From an uncultured bacterium (GTDB lineage Bacteria; Actinomycetota; Coriobacteriia; Coriobacteriales; Coriobacteriaceae), in the NCBI GenBank assembly GCA_905214425.1, contig CAJMLY010000006.1:32582-96581 (forward strand): a stretch of 64,000 nucleotides of DNA. The letters run 5' to 3'. The notes beneath the pieces are model-generated. The model did no database searches, was not told the origin of the DNA, and worked only from the letters and a program-made list of their open reading frames with translations. Shown piece by piece: positions 42,150-49,247 of this stretch. Numbering within the stretch: the first letter of the stretch is position 1; each line of letters opens with the position of its first letter. The position numbers and the translations under genes are program-made.

Positions 42150-42935
42150 ATGACCGAAGCCGCTGTTGAAACCTACGACACCACGACGAGGGGCGCCGCC
42201 TCGATGGCAGCCTATCGCGCCGTTCGCATCCTGCAACTATTAAGCGAAAACACCGGCGAGGACAAGGCCATGCTTTCCGATGAGTTGATCCGGCGCCTCG
42301 CCCATCCCGACGACCCCGCTCGCATGCCCATCTCGGCGGCGCGGCGCAGCATCTACACCGCCATCTCCGCGCTTCGCCATGCCGGATACGAAATTGAGTA
42401 CAAACGCGGCGTGGGCTACAAACTTCTTACCCGCCCGCTCACCGATGAAGAGATCATCCGGCTCCACGGTATGGTCATGCGCAACCGCTCCACGCCTATC
42501 GCTATCCGCAAGAGCATGGCGCAGCACTTAGTTGCCATGGCGAGTGCCGACGTTCGCGGCTACCTCGATACACCCGAACCCGCTCCAAGCGCAGGCAGCA
42601 AGGCTACCAAGGCAACACGCACGCCCATCAAGCGCATCGACACGTGCGAGCTCGTCGAGCAGGCCATCGACCACGGAACCACGGTGAGTTTTGATATTTC
42701 GAGCGTCACGACACGCGGCGAAACCGAAGCAGCACGGATGACACTCCGTCCCTTTGCCATCAGGCAGCGCGACGGCATCTCGTATCTGCTGGGAACGGTC
42801 TACGACGCCCGAGGCACCGACGATACACTGCGCACTGTCGAGATCGCCCGTATGAGAAACGTCAGCACGCGCCTGCTCGACGGCAAGAAGCTCTTCGCCG
42901 CCCTAGACGAGGACGACGCCTCCTCCGCCGCATAA
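42150..42935 (+). CDS. WYL-domain transcriptional regulator
   Basis: The 261-residue protein has an N-terminal winged-helix region (about 20-95; RRSIYTAISALRHAGYEIEYKRGVGYKL is its second half) and a C-terminal WYL-like domain (about 150-250; LRPFAIRQRDGISYLLGTVYD). Such proteins are DNA-binding regulators controlled by small ligands. The ATG at 42150 is preferred over a GTG three codons upstream that would sit on the ribosome site. It precedes an ABC importer operon but is separated by a candidate promoter, so a regulatory link is only suggested. Confidence 0.8.
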   Translation: MTEAAVETYDTTTRGAASMAAYRAVRILQLLSENTGEDKAMLSDELIRRLAHPDDPARMPISAARRSIYTAISALRHAGYEIEYKRGVGYKLLTRPLTDEEIIRLHGMVMRNRSTPIAIRKSMAQHLVAMASADVRGYLDTPEPAPSAGSKATKATRTPIKRIDTCELVEQAIDHGTTVSFDISSVTTRGETEAARMTLRPFAIRQRDGISYLLGTVYDARGTDDTLRTVEIARMRNVSTRLLDGKKLFAALDEDDASSAA

Positions 42936-43029
42936 GACCCTCCGCCGCCCATTCGACTACCCGTACCGCCCATCCGATTCTGTATTAAAAAACCCGCCAG
43001 GCTGTTGTAAAAATGGACATCAGCGCTAC

Positions 43030-43060
43030 TATAGTTCCACTTGCACTTTGTCCAAGTGCA
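43030..43060 (+). promoter_or_regulatory. Promoter -10 and operator-like repeat before the ABC importer
   Basis: TATAGT at 43030-43035 is a good -10 box, with TTGTAA 19 bases upstream as a weak -35. Directly after it, TGCACTT-TGTCC-AAGTGCA (43042-43060) is a perfect inverted repeat at the expected transcription start, where a repressor would block initiation. Confidence 0.5.
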
Positions 43061-43095
43061 GTGTTTCCAGCCATTTTTATACTGGGGGTAATGAT

Positions 43096-44076
43096 ATGAA
43101 GGACATCACCATCAGCCGCAGGAGCCTTCTGGTCTCCGCCGGCCTGCTCGCGCTCGCCCCGCTCGCCGGATGCGGCGGCAACTCTGGTTCCGGCTCCGCT
43201 GCCGCCGGTTCCGACTACACCATCGGCGTTCTGCAGCTCACCGAGCACTCCGCACTCGATGCCGCCAACGACGGCTTTGTCAAGGCCATCAAGGAGAGCG
43301 GCCTTAAGGTCAAGATCGACCAGAAGAACGCCCAGAACGACCAGTCCACGTGTAAGTCCATCGCCGACAAGTTCGTGGGCGATGGCGTCGACCTGATCTA
43401 CGCCATCGCCACGCCCGCCGCACAGGCTGCTGCCGGTGGCACGGCCGATATTCCCATCGTGGGTTGCGCCATCACCGACTACGCCGCCTCCGGCCTGGTC
43501 CAGGACAACGACAAGCCCGGCACCAACGTCACGGGCGCCTCCGACCTTACCCCGGTCGCCGAGCAACTCGAGATGATGCAGAAGGTCCTGCCCGACGTAA
43601 AGAAGGTCGGCCTGCTCTACTGCACCGCCGAGTCCAACTCCGACGTCCAGATCAAGGCCGCCAAGAAGGAGCTCGACAAGCTGGGCCTCCAGTACACTGA
43701 CTTCACCGTCTCGAGCTCCAACGAGATTCAGTCCGTCGTCGAGTCTGCCGTGGGCAAGGTCGATGCGCTGTACTCCCCCACCGACAACACCATCGCCGCG
43801 GGTGCCTCGCAGGTCGGCCAGATCTGCAAGGAGAACAAGCTCCCCTTCGTGACCGGCGAGGAGGGCATGTGCAAGGCCGGCGGCTTGTTCACCCTCTCCA
43901 TCAACTACGAGGATCTGGGCTACGCCGCAGGCGAGATGGCCGTCAAGATCCTGAAGGGCGAAGCCAAGCCCGAGGACATGGCGATCAAGCACCTCTCAAG
44001 CAAAGACCTGGTCGTCGTCAAGAACGACGAGATGGCCGAGGCTCTGGGCATCGACCTTTCCGCCCTGGACGCGTAA
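43096..44076 (+). CDS. ABC transporter substrate-binding lipoprotein (TrpX/YtrC-like group)
   Basis: The 326-residue extracellular lipoprotein has a signal peptide with a twin-arginine-like stretch (ISRRSLLVSAG) and a lipobox LAPLAGC (Cys at about residue 26), then a Ser/Gly linker and a two-lobed type I binding domain (YTIGVLQLTEHSALD is the typical first strand). The family, often with partners of the BPD_transp_2 type, includes tryptophan and related importers; the ligand here is unknown. GGGGG is 8 bases before the ATG. It is the first gene of a three-gene importer. Confidence 0.87.
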   Translation: MKDITISRRSLLVSAGLLALAPLAGCGGNSGSGSAAAGSDYTIGVLQLTEHSALDAANDGFVKAIKESGLKVKIDQKNAQNDQSTCKSIADKFVGDGVDLIYAIATPAAQAAAGGTADIPIVGCAITDYAASGLVQDNDKPGTNVTGASDLTPVAEQLEMMQKVLPDVKKVGLLYCTAESNSDVQIKAAKKELDKLGLQYTDFTVSSSNEIQSVVESAVGKVDALYSPTDNTIAAGASQVGQICKENKLPFVTGEEGMCKAGGLFTLSINYEDLGYAAGEMAVKILKGEAKPEDMAIKHLSSKDLVVVKNDEMAEALGIDLSALDA

Positions 44077-44143
44077 TGCCATACGCGGCATGCGTCTAGA
44101 GCCCGTGCTCGCGCTTTAGCCGCGTTATTCAATATCTGAGCCA

Positions 44144-44177
44144 CAGGGGCGGGCGCTGTAGACCGGCGTCCGCCCTG
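44144..44177 (+). promoter_or_regulatory. GC-rich hairpin between binding protein and permease genes
   Basis: CAGGGGCGGGCGC pairs with GCGTCCGCCCTG across 9 bases, with a few mismatches, and is followed by CTTGTTTC. It may partly end transcription or protect the upstream mRNA, raising binding protein over permease, as is common in ABC operons (inference). Confidence 0.5.
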
Positions 44178-44279
44178 CTTGTTTCAGGTAAAACAAAACG
44201 TCTGTCCGTAACTCTTCTATGCATTGTTACCGCTATTATGGTGAATCACGTGTCCACCCTATCCTAGGAGGTATGAAGC

Positions 44280-45203
44280 ATGCTCATTGCATTGCAGGGC
44301 GCCGTTTCGCAGGGCGTCCTCTGGGGCATTATGGTGCTTGGCGTGTTTATCACGTTCCGCCTGCTCGACATTCCCGATATGACCTGCGACGGCAGCTTTG
44401 CCCTCGGCGGCTGCGTCTGCGCTGTGCTCATCGTCAATAACAACGTCGACCCGCTGCTCGCCGTGCTGGCCGGCATGTGCGCCGGCGCCATCGCGGGCGC
44501 CGTCACGGGCATTTTGACCACCGTCTTCGAGATTCCCGCGATCCTCGCCGGAATCCTCACCCAGATCAGCCTGTGGTCCATCAACCTGCGCATCATGGGC
44601 AAGTCCAATACGCCCATTCTTGCCAAGGGCACCGTGTTCTCGGCCGTCAGCAATATGACCGGTCTGCCGCAGTCCACCGTTGCCATCATCTTGGGCATCC
44701 TGCTCGCCGTGGCTATCGTTGCCATCCTGTATTGGTTCTTTGGCACCGAGATCGGCTCGGCACTGCGCGCCACCGGCAACAACGAGTACATGATCCGCGC
44801 TCTGGGCGTCAACACCAACTCCACCAAGATGATCGCTCTCGTGCTCTCCAACGCCCTCATCGGCCTTTCGGGCGCGCTCATCTGCCAGAGCCAAAAGTAT
44901 GCCGACATTGGTATGGGCACCGGCGCCATCGTTATCGGTCTTGCCGCCATTGTTATCGGTGAGGTGCTCGGCCGTCTGCTGCCCGGCGGCCTCACGCAGT
45001 TTAGCGTCCGTCTTGCCTCCGCCGTCTTTGGCTCCGTGGTGTACTTCCTTATCCGCGCCATCGTGCTGCAGTTGGGCATGGACGCCAACGACATGAAGTT
45101 GCTCTCCGCCGTGATTGTCGCCGTGGCCCTGTGCGTGCCCGTGGTTTGGGAGCGCTATAAGCTCCGCAGCTCCTACACGAAGGGGGATGAGGCAGATGCT
45201 TAA
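44280..45203 (+). CDS. ABC transporter permease (BPD_transp_2 family)
   Basis: The 307-residue polytopic protein has about nine membrane segments. FRLLDIPDMTCDGSFALGG near the N-terminus and ALRATGNNEYMIRALGVNT in a cytoplasmic loop (the likely contact with the ATPase) are typical of the TrpY/branched-chain-like permeases. AGGAGG lies 8 bases before the ATG. It overlaps the ATPase gene by 8 bases. Confidence 0.88.
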   Translation: MLIALQGAVSQGVLWGIMVLGVFITFRLLDIPDMTCDGSFALGGCVCAVLIVNNNVDPLLAVLAGMCAGAIAGAVTGILTTVFEIPAILAGILTQISLWSINLRIMGKSNTPILAKGTVFSAVSNMTGLPQSTVAIILGILLAVAIVAILYWFFGTEIGSALRATGNNEYMIRALGVNTNSTKMIALVLSNALIGLSGALICQSQKYADIGMGTGAIVIGLAAIVIGEVLGRLLPGGLTQFSVRLASAVFGSVVYFLIRAIVLQLGMDANDMKLLSAVIVAVALCVPVVWERYKLRSSYTKGDEADA

Positions 45204-45990
45204 GCTCTCGCACGTCAAAAAGACCTTTAACAAGGGCACTGTCACCGAGAAGCGCGCGCTCACCGGCGTCGACCTCACCCTTAACGACGGCGACTTTGTA
45301 ACCGTGATTGGCGGCAACGGCGCCGGCAAGTCCACGCTGCTCAACATGATCGCCGGCGTGTATCCGCTCGATTCGGGTATTATCGAGCTCGACGGCACCG
45401 ACATCTCGCGTCTGAGCGAGTCGCAGCGCGCCAAGTACCTGGGCCGTGTGTTCCAGGACCCCATGCGCGGCACCGCAGCCGACATGCAGATCGCCGAGAA
45501 CCTGGCCCTCGCCAAGCGCCGTGGCCAGCATCGCGGCCTTTCATGGGGTGTCACCAAGGCCGAGAAGGATGAGTACGTTGAGCTGCTCAAGCGCCTGGAC
45601 CTTGGCCTGGATACACGTCTCAACGCTAAGGTCGGCCTGCTCTCGGGCGGCCAGCGCCAGGCACTCACCCTGCTGATGGCCACGCTCACCAAGCCGCGCC
45701 TGCTGCTGCTCGACGAGCACACGGCGGCCCTCGACCCCAAGACGGCATCGAAGGTGCTCAACCTGACCGAGGAGATCGTCGACGAGAACCACCTGACCAC
45801 GCTCATGGTCACGCACAACATGAACGACGCCATACGTCTGGGCAATCGCCTGATCATGATGCACGAGGGCCACGTGATCTACGACGTGGCGGGCGATGAG
45901 AAGAAGTCGCTCACCGTCGCCGACCTACTGCAGAAGTTTGAAGAGGTCTCGGGCGGCGAGCTCGCCAACGACCGCATGCTGCTAAGCTAA
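45196..45990 (+). CDS. ABC transporter ATP-binding protein
   Basis: The 264-residue ATPase has Walker A GGNGAGKST, the signature LSGGQRQA, Walker B LLLLDEHTA and the switch His in MVTHNMNDA. The frame opens earlier, but the ATG at 45196 follows GGGGGATGAGG and gives the normal start MLKLSHVKKTF. It is the last gene of the importer; its stop is directly followed by a terminator-like repeat. Confidence 0.92.
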   Translation: MLKLSHVKKTFNKGTVTEKRALTGVDLTLNDGDFVTVIGGNGAGKSTLLNMIAGVYPLDSGIIELDGTDISRLSESQRAKYLGRVFQDPMRGTAADMQIAENLALAKRRGQHRGLSWGVTKAEKDEYVELLKRLDLGLDTRLNAKVGLLSGGQRQALTLLMATLTKPRLLLLDEHTAALDPKTASKVLNLTEEIVDENHLTTLMVTHNMNDAIRLGNRLIMMHEGHVIYDVAGDEKKSLTVADLLQKFEEVSGGELANDRMLLS

Positions 45991-46044
45991 AACCTGCCAA
46001 AAAGGGACAGGTTTATTTTGGCAGGTTTTATCTGCGCAAACGTC
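45991..46044 (+). repeat. GGGACAG-loop repeat, copy 2, acting as a terminator
   Basis: Begins at the base after the ABC ATPase stop. CCTGCCAAAA pairs with TTTTGGCAGG around the loop AGGGACAGGTTTA and is followed by TTTT. It matches 11996-12048 over 53 bases. Confidence 0.8.
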
Positions 46045-46084
46045 AAAACCGCCGCAAAGGGACAGACGCCCTTGCGGCGGTTTT
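46045..46084 (+). terminator. Second GGGACAG-loop terminator
   Basis: AAAACCGCCGCAAAGGG, ACAGACG, CCCTTGCGGCGGTTTT: a nearly perfect hairpin with flanking A and T runs, so it can act in both directions. The stem differs from its neighbour but the GGGACAG string is kept. Confidence 0.85.
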
Positions 46085-46148
46085 CGCATATTATGTCGAT
46101 AATCCGATATTCAACCAGACATTCTGGCTAAGGACTAAGGAAACTGCC

Positions 46149-48173
46149 ATGAAAAGACTCCCCCGCCTTGCGTTAGCCGCCGCGTTGTTTGCCGGCGCGC
46201 TCGCAGGCATCCCAAGCCTCGCTTTCGCGGGGAACCTGCCCGCCGCTATTGACGGCTCCGTGGCCGTCATGCACACCAACGACATCCACGGCAGCTACAA
46301 GTACAGCTACAACGAAAGCAAGGGCACTGGCACTGTGGGCTTTGACGGACTGGCGGTTCTCTATAGCGCCCAGGGCAACGCCCCCGATCTTTTGCTCGAT
46401 GCGGGCGACACCTTCCACGGACAGTCCTTCGCCACCATGAGTGAGGGCAAGAGCATCGCCGAGCTCATGGACACCTTCTATGCCGACGGCTACGACGCGA
46501 CCACGCCAGGTAACCACGACTGGAGCTACGGCGCGGACAAACTCCGCACCATGACCAGCTACAGCACCACTGGCACGCCCTTCGCCATGCTCTGCGCGAA
46601 CGCAAAGTCTACGAGCGGCGTATGGAGCTCGAGCATCACGAAGACGCTCGATCGCACCTGGGAGGATAGCGAAGATCACTCCACATTCGACTACAAAATC
46701 AAGGTCGGCGTCGTGGGCGCCATGGATGAGTCGCTGGAATCCTCGCTGCGCGCGGACCTGGTCGCGGGTACGTCGTTCTCGAGTGCCGCGAACGCCATCA
46801 ATACCGAGGCAGAGCAGCTGCGCAGGGAGGGCTGCGATGTTGTTGTGTGTATCGCGCATACACTCAACGCCAAGACCTTTGCCACGCGGCTCCGTGGCGT
46901 CGATGCCCTTATCGCAGGCCACGAGCACATCAACCTTAACGAGAAGGTGACGGGAGCCGACGGCAAGACGATCCACGTTGTTGAGGCAGGCAGCGCCTTT
47001 GCCGAGGTGGGGCTGCTTTCCATTCCGTACAAGTACGACACGAATGGCACCGAGACGACCGACGATGACACGGTCACGGTCCCTGCAGACGGCAGCGACG
47101 AGAAGCTCTACACCGCCAAGAACGTCAACGACCTTTTGGCAGACCCCGACAAGGGCTCCGACTACCAAAGCCGCCTTGAAGACGTCCGCAACAAGATCAA
47201 GCCGCTCGACGAGGCCTTTGAAAACGAATCGAACAAGGTGCTCGGCACATCCACCACCAACTATTTCTACGGCGAGGACGCCGCAGGCACGCATGGTTGG
47301 GAAATGGTGCGCACCACCGATTTCCGCCCCAGCAAGGAGGACGACACCACCAAAGCCCAGACCATCGGCCACGTGATTTGCGGCTCCTATCTTGCCTTGA
47401 CGGGCGCAGACCTCGCTATCGAAAACGCTGGCGGCATCCGCGGCGGCATCGCGGCGGGCAACGTGACCGCCGGCAACGTGACCGCCATCTCGCCCTACGG
47501 CAACACCGTGGAGACCTGGACCATGACCGGTGCGGACTTCCTCGCAGCGCTCGAGCACTCGCTGCAGATCAGCGACGAGTGCAATCACAGTTATGAGCTT
47601 CAGCAAGCCTACGTGGCAGCCGGTCATACCGAGCAGGAGGCGCAAGACAAGTACAAGTGGCGCGATGACTCTGGCAGCGTTCTCTCCTTTGGCGGCATCA
47701 ACGTGACGATTGATTGGACGCAGCCCGAAGGCAAGCGCATTGTGAGTGCCACACTCACCAAGGACGGCAGCACGCTCGATCCCACCAAGACCTATACCGT
47801 CGCCACCAACAACTACATCATTACCAACACGACCGACTTCCCCACCTTCGCACACGCCACCAAGCGCACCGAGTGGGGCACGTGTGAGGCGGCGCTGAGG
47901 GCGCTGATTGGGCAAAACGGCTGGGAGAGCAAGATGGTTGGACTCGCCGGCACCATCAGCTTTGGCTCCGTTGCCGTGGACCCCACGCCCACACCGGCCC
48001 CGACGCCTAAGCCCTCGCCTAAGACGGACACGACGACCACGAAGGTCATCACCAAGAAGACGACCGGTAAGCTCGCCGCAACGGGAGACCGCACGCTGGC
48101 AGTAGTTGGCGCGTGCCTTATCGGCGGCATCATCGTCATCATCCTCGGCATTATCTGGAAGCGTCGACGCTAA
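46149..48173 (+). CDS. Cell-wall-anchored 5'-nucleotidase/metallophosphatase (UshA-like)
   Basis: The 674-residue surface enzyme probably removes phosphate from extracellular nucleotides. It has a signal peptide (1-27), a metallophosphatase domain with HTNDIHG (42-48), GNHD (121-124) and IAGHEHINL, and a 5'-nucleotidase C-terminal domain (about 350-560, with NAGGIRGGI and SPYGNTV). A Pro/Thr/Lys-rich spacer, the sorting signal LAATG, a membrane segment and WKRRR follow. LAXTG is the form recognised by class E sortases of actinobacteria. Some family members also act on 2',3'-cyclic nucleotides or NAD; the exact substrate is open. Confidence 0.9.
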   Translation: MKRLPRLALAAALFAGALAGIPSLAFAGNLPAAIDGSVAVMHTNDIHGSYKYSYNESKGTGTVGFDGLAVLYSAQGNAPDLLLDAGDTFHGQSFATMSEGKSIAELMDTFYADGYDATTPGNHDWSYGADKLRTMTSYSTTGTPFAMLCANAKSTSGVWSSSITKTLDRTWEDSEDHSTFDYKIKVGVVGAMDESLESSLRADLVAGTSFSSAANAINTEAEQLRREGCDVVVCIAHTLNAKTFATRLRGVDALIAGHEHINLNEKVTGADGKTIHVVEAGSAFAEVGLLSIPYKYDTNGTETTDDDTVTVPADGSDEKLYTAKNVNDLLADPDKGSDYQSRLEDVRNKIKPLDEAFENESNKVLGTSTTNYFYGEDAAGTHGWEMVRTTDFRPSKEDDTTKAQTIGHVICGSYLALTGADLAIENAGGIRGGIAAGNVTAGNVTAISPYGNTVETWTMTGADFLAALEHSLQISDECNHSYELQQAYVAAGHTEQEAQDKYKWRDDSGSVLSFGGINVTIDWTQPEGKRIVSATLTKDGSTLDPTKTYTVATNNYIITNTTDFPTFAHATKRTEWGTCEAALRALIGQNGWESKMVGLAGTISFGSVAVDPTPTPAPTPKPSPKTDTTTTKVITKKTTGKLAATGDRTLAVVGACLIGGIIVIILGIIWKRRR

Positions 48174-48225
48174 GCTACACCGCCGGGCCTTGCAGCCCCG
48201 CCGCGTAAACCTTATATCGAGCACA

Positions 48226-48343
48226 GAAGCCCGTCCGAATTTGAACTGCGCCCCAAATCTTGGACGCCCTAAATAGCGACTAGTGCCTCCCATTTCTCAT
48301 GTCCAAGAAATGGGAGGCAGTTCAATTTGATCGGACGGGCTTC
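48226..48343. repeat. Nested inverted repeats with two exclusive pairings
   Basis: Outer arms GAAGCCCGTCCGA...TTGAACTG (48226-48248) and their complement (48318-48343) enclose a 14-base perfect hairpin TGCCTCCCATTTCT/AGAAATGGGAGGCA (48284-48319). TCTTGGAC near 48259 can instead pair with GTCCAAGA (48301-48308), which would break the inner hairpin. It lies between the nucleotidase stop and the mscS start and ends 46 bases before the latter. Confidence 0.75.
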
Positions 48344-48388
48344 TTGGTGGGTATCATGGTTGGACGATCATTAGGAGGTTTTCCCTAC

Positions 48389-49156
48389 ATGGAATTGTTT
48401 GAGCCGATTCTTCATTTCTTTGAGCAACGGTGGGTCCACAACATCATCTGGGCCGTCATCTTGGCGATAGGCACCGCCGTCGCCGCCAAGGTCGTATCCA
48501 AGACTCTGAACCATCTGCTTAACCGAGACGATAACCCGCTTCCGGCATCGAGTATCTTCATCAACATCGCGCGTGCCGTCATCTGGATGATCGGCGGCAG
48601 CTTTATCCTCGACAACTGCTTTGGCATTAACGCAAACGCCCTCGTCGCCGCTCTTGGCGTCGGCGGCATCGCCATCTCGCTGGGCTTTCAGGACACGCTG
48701 TCAAACCTTATCGGCGGCATGCAGGTGACGTTTATGGGCATCATCAAGCCCGGCGATAATATCGAGGTCGGCGGCGTATCCGGCGTGGTCCAAGACATCA
48801 CTTGGCGCCACACGACCATCGAAGATGCCTGCGGGCAGACCATCATCGTCCCCAACTCCAACATTTCCAAGAACACACTCGTGCATTTGATGCCCTTTGG
48901 GCGCGTGGCCGTCCCCGTCGCGGTGAAAGACCCCTCCAAATGGGCGTCTCTCGATGTGCTAGCAGACGAGCTCGTCAGCGCCACCAAAACGGCCGTTTCG
49001 CCAATCTCGGGCTTTGACAAGGAGCCCTACGTACTCTTTAGCGAAATCGGCGACTTTGGCATCAAAGGAAAGATCATCTTTATCGTCAGCGACGACAGCA
49101 CTACTTTCACGGCAGCCGACGCCTGCATCCGCGCCATCGCCCCCATCATCGCCTAA
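48389..49156 (+). CDS. Small-conductance mechanosensitive channel, MscS family
   Basis: Opens under membrane tension to release solutes on osmotic downshift. The 255-residue protein has three membrane segments; the pore helix with small residues is NALVAALGVGGIAISLGFQDTLSNLIGG, followed by the MscS beta domain (IKPGDNIEVGGVSGVV, IIVPNSNI) and an alpha/beta C-terminal domain. AGGAGGT is 9 bases before the ATG at 48389; the frame extends upstream into the inverted repeat without a family match. Confidence 0.9.
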   Translation: MELFEPILHFFEQRWVHNIIWAVILAIGTAVAAKVVSKTLNHLLNRDDNPLPASSIFINIARAVIWMIGGSFILDNCFGINANALVAALGVGGIAISLGFQDTLSNLIGGMQVTFMGIIKPGDNIEVGGVSGVVQDITWRHTTIEDACGQTIIVPNSNISKNTLVHLMPFGRVAVPVAVKDPSKWASLDVLADELVSATKTAVSPISGFDKEPYVLFSEIGDFGIKGKIIFIVSDDSTTFTAADACIRAIAPIIA

Positions 49157-49193
49157 CCCGCCAAAAAGGGACAGGCACCTTTGTGGTGGTTTT
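49157..49193 (+). terminator. GGGACAG-loop terminator after mscS
   Basis: Begins directly after the mscS TAA. CCCGCCAAAAAGGGACAGG pairs imperfectly with CCTTTGTGGTGG and is followed by TTTTC. Same loop string as the other members of this family. Confidence 0.65.
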
Positions 49194-49247
49194 CATTCGT
49201 GGTACCATGGTTCATATAGTTGTTTAAACGACTAAGGGAGCAACATC

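Noticed and set aside
46173..48293. A 706-codon minus-strand frame over the nucleotidase gene
   Set aside because: The plus strand encodes a complete signal peptide, catalytic motifs and sorting signal; the reverse frame has none.
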